A stretch of 64,000 bases of DNA. Origin: CAVOEB01 sp965249645 (GTDB lineage: Bacteria; Pseudomonadota; Alphaproteobacteria; UBA828; JAPUJA01). The position numbers and the translations under genes are program-made. The stretch is from positions 1,426,001 to 1,490,000 of the forward strand of contig CBDFML010000012.1 of assembly GCA_965249645.1 (NCBI GenBank). Reading direction: 5' to 3'. The notes beneath the pieces were generated by a model. It was not told where the DNA came from. It did no database searches and was given only the letters and a program-made list of their open reading frames with translations. Shown here piece after piece: positions 35,308 to 44,687 of this stretch (its first letter is position 1; each line of letters begins with the position of its first letter).

Positions 35308-36461
35308 GTTCGACAAACGACGGAATCGAAACGGTCCGTGTCGAGCTCGATGCCCGAAGCTACGACATTGTCATTGGCCGCGGTCTGATCGACCGCGCAG
35401 GCACAATGCTACGCCCCGTTATCGCAACGCCCCGCGTGGTTGTGGTGACCGACAATCAGGTTGGTCCCCTGTACAGCACGATTCTTGTCGCATCGCTCGA
35501 GCAGGCGGGCATCGCGACCACGCTTGTCTCGATCCCCGAGGGAGAGGAAAGCAAAAGCTTTGGCGGCTACGAGCGGCTGCTTGACAGTCTGCTCGACTCG
35601 CATCCGGACCGACAGATGACGCTCGTCGCGCTCGGTGGCGGCGTGATCGGGGATCTCACCGGGTTTGCCGCAGCCACCCTGCTCCGTGGCATCGATTTCG
35701 TGCAGGTGCCAACAACCCTTCTCGCTCAGGTCGACAGCTCCGTGGGCGGCAAGACGGGAATCAACACGCACCAGGGAAAAAATCTCGTCGGCGCCTTTCA
35801 CCAGCCGCGAATGGTTCTGGCCGACGTGGCGGTGCTCGACTCGCTGCCCGAGCGTCAGTTGCGCGCCGGCTACGCTGAGATCGTCAAGTACGGGCTGATC
35901 GACGACGCCGAGTTCTTTGCCTGGCTCGAATCCCATGGTGCGGGTATCGTCGCGGGCGACCTGGAGGCCCGCCAGCATGCCGTTGCCTCGAGCTGCCGGG
36001 CAAAGGCGAGGATCGTGGCCGCTGACGAGCGCGAAGCCGGACAGCGTGCGCTGCTCAATCTGGGCCATACCTTCGGACATGCCCTGGAGCGGGCGGCCGG
36101 CTATGGCAACCATCTGCTGCACGGCGAAGCGGTCGGGATCGGTCTTGTTCTCGCGTTTCGGCTATCGGCCCGGCTCGGTCTTTGTTCACCCGACGATGCA
36201 GACCGGGTCGCCGCGCATCTTCGGGAACGCGGCCTGCCCATCTCTCCCCGCGACCTTCCGGACGGCCCGCCCAGCGCCGAAACGCTGGTTGAGTTCATGG
36301 GCTTTGACAAAAAGCTGAAGGACGGACGCATCCGCTTCGTGCTCGCGCGCGGCATCGGCCAGAGCTTCGTCGCCGACGACGTGCCGCTCGACGAGGCCCA
36401 TGCGGTTCTTGAAGCGTCTCTGGACGATCCGCACAGCCCGGCACGGCGAAAGGCCGGCTGA
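35304..36461 (+). CDS. aroB: 3-dehydroquinate synthase
   Basis: 385-aa NAD- and metal-dependent enzyme converting DAHP to 3-dehydroquinate. NAD-site PEGEESKSFGGYERLLDSLL, glycine-rich VALGGGVIGDLTGFAAATLL near residue 112, LAQVDSSVGGKTGINTHQGK near 145 and the metal ligand region LLNLGHTFGHALERAAGYG near 250 are all present. It overlaps aroK by four bases, an arrangement conserved in proteobacteria, and is followed 25 bp on by the CNNM/CorC gene. Confidence 0.98.
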   Translation: MSSTNDGIETVRVELDARSYDIVIGRGLIDRAGTMLRPVIATPRVVVVTDNQVGPLYSTILVASLEQAGIATTLVSIPEGEESKSFGGYERLLDSLLDSHPDRQMTLVALGGGVIGDLTGFAAATLLRGIDFVQVPTTLLAQVDSSVGGKTGINTHQGKNLVGAFHQPRMVLADVAVLDSLPERQLRAGYAEIVKYGLIDDAEFFAWLESHGAGIVAGDLEARQHAVASSCRAKARIVAADEREAGQRALLNLGHTFGHALERAAGYGNHLLHGEAVGIGLVLAFRLSARLGLCSPDDADRVAAHLRERGLPISPRDLPDGPPSAETLVEFMGFDKKLKDGRIRFVLARGIGQSFVADDVPLDEAHAVLEASLDDPHSPARRKAG

Positions 36462-36486
36462 AGGCACACGCCGTCAAGGCCCCAGC

Positions 36487-37785
36487 ATGACCACAACGCT
36501 CATTGCTTCTCTCGCCGGCATCGGTGTTCTGCTGGTGCTCTCCGCGTTCTTTTCGGGCTCAGAAACAGCGCTGACCGCCGCGTCACGCTCGCGGCTCCAC
36601 CAGATGGAGCGGCAGGGCAATCGCCGTGCCCACACGGTGGGCCGCCTCATTGAACGCCGGGAGCGGCTGATCGGCACGATCCTGCTCGGCAACAACGCCG
36701 TGAACATCCTCGCCTCGGCCTTGGCGACCAGCGTATTGATCACGCTGGTCGGTGACGCGGGCGTCGTCTACGCCACGGTCGCGATGACCCTGCTCATCCT
36801 CGTCTTCTCCGAGATCCTGCCCAAAACCTACGCCATCCGGCATGCCGACCGGGTGGCCTTGGCGATCGCCCCGGTGATGCGTATTCTGGTCTTTACGCTG
36901 GCCCCCATCGTGGCTGCGCTGCACGCCGTGGTGCGTGGCGCCCTGTGGTCGTTTGGCGCAAGTCGCGTACACGCCGGCGGCCGCGAAGACGTCGAGGAGG
37001 AGTTGCGCGGCGCCATCAGCCTTCACACGCACGAAGGCGCGCTGATCAAGCGCGAGCGCGACATGCTTCACGGCATCCTGGACCTGAGTGACGTTGCGGT
37101 CGGTGAAATCATGGTCCACCGGAAGAACATGGTGACACTCAACGCCGACGATCCGCCGGCGCTGATCGTGCAGCAGGTGCTCGATAGCCCCCATACGCGA
37201 TTTCCGCTCTGGCGAGACGATCCCGACGAAATCGTCGGGGTCATTCACGCCAAGGATTTATTGCGCGCCGTACGCCTGTCGGATCGCGATATCGATACGC
37301 TCGACGTCATGGTAATCGCGACCGACCCCTGGTTTATTCCCGAATACACCACGCTGCGCCGCCAGCTCAACGCGTTTCGCCAGCGTCGGGCTCGTGTCGC
37401 CCTCGTGATCGACGAGTACGGTGCGTTGCTCGGGCTCGTCACCCTCGAAGACATCCTGGAGGAAATCGTCGGCGAAATCTCGGACGAGCACGACGTAACC
37501 CTGCGCGACGTGATGCCGCAGAGCGACGGCACCTTCCTGGTGCCCGGCATCACGACGATTCGCGATCTGAACCGCGAACTCGACTGGACCCTGCCCGACG
37601 ACGAGGCGGCTACCATTGCGGGCCTCGTCATCCACGAAGCCCAACAAATTCCACAGGCAGGGCAAAATTTTGGTTTTCACGGCTATCGCTTCGAAGTAGT
37701 GCGCCGACAACGCAACCAGATCACCCTGCTGCGGGTCACACCACCGGCGCGGCCCCGTGACGGGGCTGACGAATCGTCGGAATAG
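36487..37785 (+). CDS. HlyC/CorC (CNNM) family transporter-like protein, 432 aa
   Basis: Membrane protein with an N-terminal DUF21/CNNM domain of about four spans (LIASLAGIGVLLVLSAFF, then SGSETALTAASRSRLHQME, VYATVAMTLLILVFSEILPK). It is followed by a CBS-domain pair from about residue 200 (IMVHRKNMVTLNADDPP, DVMVIATDPWFIPEYTTL) and a C-terminal CorC_HlyC domain (DGTFLVPGITTIRDLNRELD). The family is linked to magnesium/cobalt efflux. The ATG at 36487 is chosen; the upstream frame is aroB shadow. It sits directly after aroB, a frequent order in Alphaproteobacteria. Confidence 0.92.
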   Translation: MTTTLIASLAGIGVLLVLSAFFSGSETALTAASRSRLHQMERQGNRRAHTVGRLIERRERLIGTILLGNNAVNILASALATSVLITLVGDAGVVYATVAMTLLILVFSEILPKTYAIRHADRVALAIAPVMRILVFTLAPIVAALHAVVRGALWSFGASRVHAGGREDVEEELRGAISLHTHEGALIKRERDMLHGILDLSDVAVGEIMVHRKNMVTLNADDPPALIVQQVLDSPHTRFPLWRDDPDEIVGVIHAKDLLRAVRLSDRDIDTLDVMVIATDPWFIPEYTTLRRQLNAFRQRRARVALVIDEYGALLGLVTLEDILEEIVGEISDEHDVTLRDVMPQSDGTFLVPGITTIRDLNRELDWTLPDDEAATIAGLVIHEAQQIPQAGQNFGFHGYRFEVVRRQRNQITLLRVTPPARPRDGADESSE

Positions 37786-37819
37786 GCGCGTTGCGGCACC
37801 CCACCCCGTCTGAACAGCT

Positions 37820-38695
37820 ATGATCGGCACCGTACTTGCCGCCCTCGCCCCGACGCTGATATGCGTCGCGCTGGGCTTTGGCTGGGCTCGGCTGAAGCAA
37901 GCCTACGATACGCGTCTGATCGCGCGGCTGATTACTCTCGTTGGCGCGCCCTGCCTGATTTTCTCGACCCTGCTGCAGACCACCGTCGATCTCGCGGCGT
38001 TGGGCGAGGTGGCCCTCATCGCCCTGATCGCGCTCGCGATCTTCGCCCTGGCAGCATTCGCCATCCTGCGCGCGACGCGGTTGCCGATCCCCGCCTACCT
38101 TCCGCCGCTTACCTTCCACAACGCGGGCAATCTCGGCCTGTCGATTTGCCTGTTCGCGTTCGGCGAGACCGGCCTCGCCATCGCCATCGCCTATTTCGCC
38201 GTGACCGCAACCCTGCACTACACTCTGGGAACCTGGTTTTATTCGGGTCGCGCCTCTCCGGCGGACGCGTTCAAGACCCCCCTGCCCTATGCAATCGCGG
38301 TCGCGATTCCGCTCCTGCTGCTCGACGCCCGGCCGCCCGACTGGCTGCTCAACACCACGGGGCTACTGGGTCAGATGACGATCCCGCTGATGCTGTTCAC
38401 CCTCGGCGTCTCTCTGACCCGCCTGGAGTCGACCAAACTGGCACGACACACGGCGCTTGCCGCTCTCCGGCTCGCCTTGGGATTCGGGGTCGGGTTCGGC
38501 CTGGCCGAGCTGTTCGGCCTCGAGGGTATCGCCCGCGGGGTGGTTATCCTCCAGGCGTCCATGCCGGCCGCGGTGTTCAACTACCTGCTCGCCCAGCATT
38601 TCGGCCGCTACAGCGACGAGGCCGCAAGTATCGCCCTCGCCTCGACCTTGCTGGCCGTGATCAGTCTGCCTCTGGTCCTGTGGTACGTGCTCTAG
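37820..38695 (+). CDS. AEC-family (auxin efflux carrier-type) transporter, 291 aa
   Basis: Ten-span transporter with the family fold: MIGTVLAALAPTLICVALGF at the N-terminus, ITLVGAPCLIFSTLLQTTVD, the discontinuous helix region LTFHNAGNLGLSICLFAFG near residue 100, and LGQMTIPLMLFTLGVSLTRL near 190 opening the second half. AEC members export organic acids or auxin-like compounds; the substrate is not predictable. It begins 34 bp after the CNNM gene and may be cotranscribed. Confidence 0.92.
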   Translation: MIGTVLAALAPTLICVALGFGWARLKQAYDTRLIARLITLVGAPCLIFSTLLQTTVDLAALGEVALIALIALAIFALAAFAILRATRLPIPAYLPPLTFHNAGNLGLSICLFAFGETGLAIAIAYFAVTATLHYTLGTWFYSGRASPADAFKTPLPYAIAVAIPLLLLDARPPDWLLNTTGLLGQMTIPLMLFTLGVSLTRLESTKLARHTALAALRLALGFGVGFGLAELFGLEGIARGVVILQASMPAAVFNYLLAQHFGRYSDEAASIALASTLLAVISLPLVLWYVL

Positions 38696-38783
38696 ACCGG
38701 CGGCGCGGCGCACCGTCTGGCGTCGGCGGAATCCAGGAGGCATAGTGGCCCGGCCCCGTCGCTGCCATTTTATCGAGGACAGC

Positions 38784-39371
38784 ATGCCCCTTTCTCCGCC
38801 CGCGCCCCGAGAACACCGCCACACCCGCCAGATCGAATGCCGCGGCTACCGCCGCGAAGACGGGTTGTGGGACATCGAAGGCCACCTGACCGACGTCAAG
38901 AGTTACGCCTTCGACAACGCCTTTCGCGGCCGGGTCGAGGCGGGCGAGCCGGTTCACAACATGTGGGTGCGCCTGACCGTCGACGCTGAACTTAAGGTTC
39001 ATGCCGCGGAAGCGGAAACCATCGCGGGGCCCTACCGGATCTGCCCGCAAGCGGCCCCGGCGGTCGAGCAACTGGCCGGTCTGACCATCGGACCCGGCTG
39101 GCGGAGGAAAATACGGCGACGCATCGGCGGCACCAACGGGTGCACCCATATTGTGGAAATGCTCCAGCCGCTCGCCACGGTCGCGTTCCAGACGGTGTTC
39201 GCCGACCGCAGGAAATGGAGCGACGCAGCGAGGCAGCAAGACAAGAACGAGAAACCACCCCATATCAACAGTTGCTATGCGCTGCGCTCGGACGGAGAGG
39301 CGGTGCGCCAACACTATCCGGCCTGGTACACCGGCCCCGCCACCACCGACGACCCCAAAGCCCGCGGCTAA
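38784..39371 (+). CDS. DUF2889 domain-containing protein, 195 aa
   Basis: The conserved core reads HTRQIECRGYRREDGLWDIE, HLTDVKSYAFDN, then PVHNMWVRLTVD, PYRICPQAAPAVEQLAG, and NGCTHIVEMLQPLATVAFQT. This is the DUF2889 pattern; the function is unknown. The ATG at 38784 has GAGGA ideally placed before it, and an upstream ATG is less likely. Soluble, no signal peptide. It ends 15 bp before the convergent bolA gene. Confidence 0.9.
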   Translation: MPLSPPAPREHRHTRQIECRGYRREDGLWDIEGHLTDVKSYAFDNAFRGRVEAGEPVHNMWVRLTVDAELKVHAAEAETIAGPYRICPQAAPAVEQLAGLTIGPGWRRKIRRRIGGTNGCTHIVEMLQPLATVAFQTVFADRRKWSDAARQQDKNEKPPHINSCYALRSDGEAVRQHYPAWYTGPATTDDPKARG

Positions 39372-39386
39372 CCCGCGACGCTCGGT

Positions 39387-39662
39387 TCAGCCCGCGTCGC
39401 CGGGCGCGCGGGCGCGAACCTCTAACGCGTGCACGGGGCCCGCGAGTTCGTCGGCCAGTGCCGCATAGACCATCCGCTGGCGTTCGACACGCGTCGTTCC
39501 AGCAAACGCGGCGGCGACGATCTCGACCCGGAAATGGCTTTCGCCGCCCGCCCGTGCGCCGGCGTGACCGGCATGGCTGGCGGAATCGTCGACAATATCG
39601 AGCCGTTCGGGCTCAAACGCTGCATCGAGCTTGTCGCGGATGCATTGCGCAACGGTGGTCAT
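39387..39662 (-). CDS. bolA: BolA family protein, 91 aa
   Basis: BolA proteins bind monothiol glutaredoxins and Fe-S clusters and act as morphology regulators or iron sensors. The fold markers are IRDKLDAAFEPERLDIVDDS at the N-terminus, ESHFRVEIVAAAFAG with the conserved His, and RVERQRMVYAALADEL with GPVHALEVRARAP. AAGGAGA lies before the ATG at 39662. It is divergent from the J-domain gene, the alphaproteobacterial arrangement bolA / dnaJ-like / cobS / cobT. Confidence 0.94.
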   Translation of the reverse strand: MTTVAQCIRDKLDAAFEPERLDIVDDSASHAGHAGARAGGESHFRVEIVAAAFAGTTRVERQRMVYAALADELAGPVHALEVRARAPGDAG

Positions 39663-39783
39663 GGGGTCTCCTTGGCAAAGTGGCGCCACCCGGCGAGACC
39701 GTCAGGTGCATCGCCGCGTCTGTCAAGCGCCGCGATCCCCGCCCCGTCTTGCCAGCCCCGGCGACGCGGCCCATATTGGCCCG

Positions 39784-40371
39784 ATGAACCGTCGCACACG
39801 CAAGACAAATACCGACTGGGCCGAGCCGGACGCCCCGTCGCCCCTGATCTGCGACCATCCCGACTGCGCGTCGGAAGCCTTCTACCGCGCACCCCGCACC
39901 CGAGAGGGTGACGGGCACTACTGGTTCTGCCTCGACCATGTGCGTGCCTACAACAAGGCATGGAATTATTTCGAGGGCATGAGCGAGGAAGAAATCTTCG
40001 CCTATCAGCGCGAAGACGTGACCGGTCACCGCCCCACCTGGCCGATGGGGACCAACGGGCGAACTCACGATCACCCGGAATCCGACCCCGAAAACGATGT
40101 GTTCGGCATGTTCCGCGAGGCCTTAAAGGGCAACGGCCGAGACGAAACCGGCCGCCCGCCAGCGCCGATCCCACGCGACTCTGAGCTCAACCGGGCACTC
40201 GATATCATGAACCTGAACCTTCCAATCTGTCGTGACGACCTCAAATCACGCTATAAAGAGCTGGTCAAGCGTCACCACCCGGACGCCAACGGCGGAGACA
40301 AGCAAGCGGAAGAGCGCCTGAAGCTGATCAACCAGGCATACAGCTATCTTATGGCGGCGGAATGCCTCTAG
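39784..40371 (+). CDS. J-domain (DnaJ-like) protein, 195 aa
   Basis: The J domain is at the C-terminus (residues ~130-195): RALDIMNLNLP, YKELVKRHHPDANGGDKQAE with the HPD triad, and LKLINQAYSYLM. The N-terminal half has two Cys pairs (CDHPDCASEA and FCLDHVRAYN) and the conserved KAWNYFEGMSEEEI, a module typical of this alphaproteobacterial family. It would stimulate a DnaK-type Hsp70. The ATG at 39784 follows a 5' frame that is only bolA shadow. It precedes cobS. Confidence 0.93.
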   Translation: MNRRTRKTNTDWAEPDAPSPLICDHPDCASEAFYRAPRTREGDGHYWFCLDHVRAYNKAWNYFEGMSEEEIFAYQREDVTGHRPTWPMGTNGRTHDHPESDPENDVFGMFREALKGNGRDETGRPPAPIPRDSELNRALDIMNLNLPICRDDLKSRYKELVKRHHPDANGGDKQAEERLKLINQAYSYLMAAECL

Positions 40372-40375
40372 GGCC

Positions 40376-40391
40376 TTTTCCTTCGGGAAAG
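40376..40391 (+). other. UUCG-tetraloop hairpin between the J-domain gene and cobS
   Basis: TTTTCC (40376-40381) pairs with GGAAAG (40386-40391), with one G-U pair, closed by a TTCG tetraloop, five bases past the stop codon. No T-run follows, so it is more likely an mRNA-stabilising or processing stem than a full terminator. Confidence 0.4.
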
Positions 40392-40483
40392 ATATGGCTT
40401 AAGATAGCGCCGACGGTCGCCCCAGCGCATGGCGCCTGCGCGGAATGACCCACCCACTCTCCAGCAACAAGCGGACAGATTTT

Positions 40484-41506
40484 ATGGCAACTGACATCTC
40501 GGCCGGCGACATGCCGGTCCGACCCGAGGGACTTCCTGATATCGATATCAATGTCGAACAGGCCTTTGGCATCAAGAGCGACCTGACGGTCAAGGGATAC
40601 TCCGAGTGCACCGAGCATGTGCCGCAGCTTGACGAGTCTTACCGATTCGACCGGGTGACAACTCTCGCCATTCTGGCGGGTTTCGAATACAACCGCCGGG
40701 TTCTCATCCAGGGCTATCACGGCACCGGCAAGTCGACCCATATCGAACAGGTCGCGGCCCGGCTTAACTGGCCCTGCGTGCGCGTCAATCTCGACAGTCA
40801 CATCAGCCGCATCGACCTGATCGGCAAGGACGCCATTGTGATCCGTGACGGCCAGCAGGTTACCGAATTCCGCGAGGGTATCCTGCCCTGGTCGATCCAA
40901 GGGCCGACCGCGCTGGTGTTCGACGAATACGATGCCGGGCGACCCGACGTCATGTTCGTAATCCAGCGCCTGCTCGAAGTCGACGGCAAGCTCACCCTGC
41001 TCGACCAGAGCCGGGTGATCCGTCCGCATTCGGCGTTCCGCCTGTTCTCAACGGCCAACACCATTGGGCTGGGCGATTCCACGGGGCTCTATCACGGCAC
41101 CCAGCAGATCAACCAGGGTCAGATGGACCGCTGGAACATCGTCGCGATCCTCAACTATCTGCTGCACGATGAGGAGGTCCTGATCGTGCTGTCCAAGACG
41201 CCCCATTACGACAACCCGGAGGGCCGCGAGCTGATCAGCTCGATGGTCGAAGTCGCGTCGCTGACCCGCGCCGGTCTGATCGCGGGCGATATCTCGACCG
41301 TAATGTCGCCGCGCACGGTCATCAACTGGGCCGAAAACGCACTTATCTTCGACGATATCGATTACGGGTTTCAGGCGACCTTTCTGAACAAGTGCGACGA
41401 GTTCGAACGCGCTACCATCGCCGAGTATTATCAGCGCTGCATGGGCCGCGAGTTACGCGATTCCCAGGCCCGGATCATCCTTGAGGCCGAGCAGGCCTCG
41501 GCCTGA
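40484..41506 (+). CDS. cobS: Cobaltochelatase CobS subunit (AAA+ ATPase)
   Basis: 340 aa from the ATG at 40484 (MATDISAGDMPVRPEGLP); an ATG 13 codons earlier is also possible. CobS is the AAA+ ring partner of CobT, which drives cobalt insertion by CobN in aerobic B12 synthesis. Walker A is GYHGTGKSTHIEQVA near residue 85, Walker B is ALVFDEYDAGRPDV near 140, and sensor-type FRLFSTANTIGLGD near 185. Its end overlaps the cobT upstream region. CobN is not in this window. In many Alphaproteobacteria this pair sits with bolA and a J-domain gene, as here. Confidence 0.95.
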   Translation: MATDISAGDMPVRPEGLPDIDINVEQAFGIKSDLTVKGYSECTEHVPQLDESYRFDRVTTLAILAGFEYNRRVLIQGYHGTGKSTHIEQVAARLNWPCVRVNLDSHISRIDLIGKDAIVIRDGQQVTEFREGILPWSIQGPTALVFDEYDAGRPDVMFVIQRLLEVDGKLTLLDQSRVIRPHSAFRLFSTANTIGLGDSTGLYHGTQQINQGQMDRWNIVAILNYLLHDEEVLIVLSKTPHYDNPEGRELISSMVEVASLTRAGLIAGDISTVMSPRTVINWAENALIFDDIDYGFQATFLNKCDEFERATIAEYYQRCMGRELRDSQARIILEAEQASA

Positions 41507-41537
41507 GCGCAAGGCCGGACCGACGGAGCGCCCAGCC

Positions 41538-43409
41538 GTGACAATCGCAGACAACCGAAAAGACGCCTTCTACCAGGCGGTCGAGGCGACCCTGCGGGCG
41601 CTGGGCCTCGACGCCGAGGTCACTGCGGCCTTCGACGAGAAATTCATGGGCGGCATGACCGGCACGGTTGCACATTTGACCGCCCTGCCCCAGGGCGTAA
41701 AACGGGTCAACCTCGGACAGATCCGAGGCGAAGCAGACGCGGTTGCTCTCAAGCTGCGCTATCACGACACCGACACGCACAGCGCACGGCGTCCGCGTGG
41801 GCGCACCGCCCGGGCACTCTACGAGGCGGCCGAACAGGCCCGAGTCGAATCGCTCGGCGCACGCAAACTGCCCGGCGTCGCGGTCAACCTGGGCGACGCG
41901 TTGGAGCTCGAATGCAAGGCCAGGGGATACGAGACCGTCAAGGATCGCACCGACGTGCCGATCGACCAAGCCATCGGGCTCTATTTGCGTGAGGCCCTGA
42001 CCGGCGAGCGGGTTACCTCGTCGGCGCGCGATATCGTCGATCTCTGGAAGCCCTGGTTCAAGGCCCGCGCCAGCAAGAACGTCGAAAGCCTGCTCGAAAA
42101 CATTGAAGACCAGGACGCCTTCCAGCTCGAGGCTCTCCAGTTGATCGCCGCGCTTGGCTTCGGCGACGAGGAGCAGGACGACGACGACCAGGAGACGGAC
42201 CAGGAGGAACAATACCCCGACGACAGCGAGGTCAACGACGAATCCGACAGCGACGAAGCGGAGGGCGATTCCCAGGGCGAGAGTTCCGACGAACAAATGG
42301 ATGGCTCGGGCGAAGGCGACATGGAAGAAGACGGCGCCATGGACGACGAAGGCGTCAGCGGCGAAGGCGGCGAGGAAACCGAGCAGCCCGGCCGCTCCAT
42401 GATGCGGACCGACGGCGGCCCCGGCGATGAGCCCGCCTACCGCGCGTTCACGACCAAACACGACGAAACCATCCTGGCCGAAGTGCTATGCGAATCGACC
42501 GAGCTTGCGCGCCTGCGCTCGACCCTCGATGAACGGCTTTCTTCACTGCAGGGCGCTATTGGTCGCCTGGCCAACCGGTTGCAGCGCCGGCTGCTGGCTC
42601 AGCAGTCCCGGTCCTGGGAATTCGACCTCGAGGAAGGTCTGCTCGATTGCTCCAGGCTATCACGCGTCGTAACCAACCCGATGGCGCCGCTCTCCTACAA
42701 GATGGAGAAGGAAACCGAGTTCCGTGACACGGTGGTCTCGCTGCTGATCGACAATTCCGGCTCGATGCGCGGGCGCCCAATCATGGTTGCGGCCATGAGT
42801 GCCGACATCCTCGCGCGCACGCTGGAACGCTGCGGCGTGCGCACGGAAATCCTGGGCTTTACCACCCGCGCCTGGAAGGGCGGCCAATCGCGCGAATCGT
42901 GGCTTGCGCAGGATCGGCCGAGCACGCCGGGCCGGCTCAACGACCTGCGCCATATCGTTTACAAGACCGCCGAAATGCCCTACCGCCGTGCGCGCAACAA
43001 TCTGGGCCTGATGCTGCGCGAAGGGCTGCTCAAGGAGAATATCGACGGCGAAGCGCTGCTTTGGGCTCACCAACGCTTGCTCGCCCGCCCCGAACAGCGC
43101 CGCATCCTGATGGTGATCTCCGACGGCGCGCCGGTCGATGACAGCACGCTTTCGGCCAACCCGAGAAATTACCTCGAGCGCCACCTCATCGACGTCGTGC
43201 ACTGGATGGAGGCGAGGTCGGAAGTCGACATCATCGCGATCGGAATCGGCCACGACGTCGGGCGCTATTACGAGCGCGCCGTCACAATCTCCGACGCCGA
43301 GCAGTTGGGCGGCACCATGCTGGAGCAGCTCACCGACCTGTTCGGCGAGGAAGACAAGACGAATCGCGCGGCTACCGCGCGCCGCGGCCGCGGCCGACGC
43401 GCCGCGTAA
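41538..43409 (+). CDS. cobT: Cobaltochelatase CobT subunit (VWA protein)
   Basis: About 623 aa from a GTG start at 41538 (protein TIADNRKDAFYQAVEATL after the Met), preceded by GGAG at a good distance. Layout: an N-terminal helical domain (1-~200), a highly acidic Asp/Glu/Gly/Ser linker (~205-300), and a C-terminal von Willebrand A domain with MIDAS motif LLIDNSGSMRGRP near residue 405 and the second site ISDGAPVDDSTL near 530. CobT is the substrate-like partner of CobS in the cobaltochelatase. The basic tail ARRGRGRRAA is unusual but minor. Confidence 0.95.
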   Translation: MTIADNRKDAFYQAVEATLRALGLDAEVTAAFDEKFMGGMTGTVAHLTALPQGVKRVNLGQIRGEADAVALKLRYHDTDTHSARRPRGRTARALYEAAEQARVESLGARKLPGVAVNLGDALELECKARGYETVKDRTDVPIDQAIGLYLREALTGERVTSSARDIVDLWKPWFKARASKNVESLLENIEDQDAFQLEALQLIAALGFGDEEQDDDDQETDQEEQYPDDSEVNDESDSDEAEGDSQGESSDEQMDGSGEGDMEEDGAMDDEGVSGEGGEETEQPGRSMMRTDGGPGDEPAYRAFTTKHDETILAEVLCESTELARLRSTLDERLSSLQGAIGRLANRLQRRLLAQQSRSWEFDLEEGLLDCSRLSRVVTNPMAPLSYKMEKETEFRDTVVSLLIDNSGSMRGRPIMVAAMSADILARTLERCGVRTEILGFTTRAWKGGQSRESWLAQDRPSTPGRLNDLRHIVYKTAEMPYRRARNNLGLMLREGLLKENIDGEALLWAHQRLLARPEQRRILMVISDGAPVDDSTLSANPRNYLERHLIDVVHWMEARSEVDIIAIGIGHDVGRYYERAVTISDAEQLGGTMLEQLTDLFGEEDKTNRAATARRGRGRRAA

Positions 43410-43463
43410 GCCGCCTCCTATCGTCACCGACCAATCAGGCGTCGAGCTCCAAGGCTCCAGCGC

Positions 43464-44228
43464 CTAGCCAAGATTTTTCTTCAAAAAAGCGAGACTGCGC
43501 TCCCAGGCGAGCGCGGCGCTGCCTTCGTCGTATCGCGGGGCCAGGGTCGGGTTGGCGAAGGCATGCATGGCATCGTACCAGTGGAGTGCATACTGCTTGC
43601 CGGCCTGAAGCAGGGCGATTTCGAAATTGTCCACCATCTCCTGGTCGATCCAGTCGTCTTGCTCGGCGAAATGTCCCAGCACCGGACCGTGCAGCGACGC
43701 CAGTTCCTCCGCGCTCTTGTCGCAGCGGCCGTAATAGATGATCGTTGCGTCGACCGGCGCGCCGAGCGAGGCGTTGAGCGACCAGCCGCCGCCGAAGCAC
43801 CAGCCGATAGTGCCTATCCGCCCGGTGCCCTTGGGATGACCCTTGAGCCACTGGACCCAGGAGACCAGCGTGTCCGTCGCCTCCACCGGATCGACGTTGA
43901 GCATCAGGCTGTTGGCCGTGTTGATGCTGTCCGTGACCGAGCCGTTGTAGAGATCGACCGCTAGCGCGACGTAGCCCGCCTCGGCGAGCGCGGCGGTCAT
44001 GGTCTTGATCTGGTCGTTGAGGCCCCACCATTCGTGGATTACCAGCACCGTCGGCGCCGGCGTCTTGGCAGGCAGCGCGAGCCAGCCGGTCACTTCCCGG
44101 CCGCCGGCGGTCCACAGGGCGGTCTTCTCAAGCCCTTCGGCCGCGGCGCGGGCGAGTTTGGGGTCGGCAAGCGCCGCGGTCAGCGACAGCCCGGCCAGGC
44201 CCTGAAGCACGGTACGGCGTTCGAGCAT
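43464..44228 (-). CDS. Dienelactone hydrolase family protein with Tat-like signal
   Basis: Alpha/beta hydrolase of the DLH type, 254 aa. The catalytic triad is visible as Cys in IGTIGWCFGGGWSLN near residue 150, Asp in FAEQDDWID near 200 and His in AMHAFANPTL near 228. VLVIHEWWGLNDQIK carries the conserved Glu-Trp-Trp-Gly segment. The N-terminus MLERRTVLQGLAGLSLTAAL looks like a twin-arginine export signal, suggesting a periplasmic enzyme. The ATG at 44228 has GGGGAGAA before it. The substrate is unknown. Confidence 0.9.
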   Translation of the reverse strand: MLERRTVLQGLAGLSLTAALADPKLARAAAEGLEKTALWTAGGREVTGWLALPAKTPAPTVLVIHEWWGLNDQIKTMTAALAEAGYVALAVDLYNGSVTDSINTANSLMLNVDPVEATDTLVSWVQWLKGHPKGTGRIGTIGWCFGGGWSLNASLGAPVDATIIYYGRCDKSAEELASLHGPVLGHFAEQDDWIDQEMVDNFEIALLQAGKQYALHWYDAMHAFANPTLAPRYDEGSAALAWERSLAFLKKNLG

Positions 44229-44328
44229 CACGGTTCTCCCCGTTCGGCGATTACGCTCCGACGAGTCATACGCGAATCCCGGCGCCGGCGAAAGCCGGCA
44301 CCCAGCGCATTCAGAAAGATTGTGAGGC

Positions 44329-44622
44329 TTATTTCGTGGACTCGGCCTGAAGCTTCTGCACCTGGCGCTTGATCCGCCGGGCGCCAAGCGAAAGGTCCGC
44401 GTCCGGTGCGCTCAACAGGTAGGCGTCCAGTCCGCCACGCTTCTCGACGGTGCGAAGCGCGTTCGCGGTCACCCGAAGCCGCACCATCCGGCCAAGTGCA
44501 TCGCTGAGCAGCGCTTTGGCCTGCAAGTTCGACTCGAAGCGGCGACGGGTCTTGTTGTGCGCATGGCTGACGTTGTTGCCCGCCTGGTAGCGCTTGCCGG
44601 TAAGCTCACAGCGTCGAGACAT
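44329..44622 (-). CDS. rpmB: 50S ribosomal protein L28
   Basis: 97 aa. The N-terminus MSRRCELTGKRYQAGNNVSH, then AHNKTRRRFESNLQAK and the basic helical tail, are characteristic of bL28. AAGGACGAAG precedes the ATG. A good sigma-70 promoter (TTGACG-17-TAAAAA) overlaps the 3' end of meaB immediately upstream, so rpmB can be transcribed independently. The 100-bp gap to the dienelactone hydrolase gene holds no clear terminator. Confidence 0.97.
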   Translation of the reverse strand: MSRRCELTGKRYQAGNNVSHAHNKTRRRFESNLQAKALLSDALGRMVRLRVTANALRTVEKRGGLDAYLLSAPDADLSLGARRIKRQVQKLQAESTK

Positions 44623-44658
44623 TGCTTCGTCCTTCGGATAATCCGGAGCAGGCGGCGA

Positions 44659-44687
44659 TTTTTAGAGGACGGGGCCGCATCCGTCAA
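44659..44687 (-). promoter_or_regulatory. Sigma-70-type promoter of rpmB
   Basis: On the minus strand TTGACG (44687-44682) and TAAAAA (44664-44659) are spaced by exactly 17 bases. The expected start site lies near 44652, giving a leader of about 30 bases with the ribosome site. The -35 box overlaps the meaB stop codon. Confidence 0.65.
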
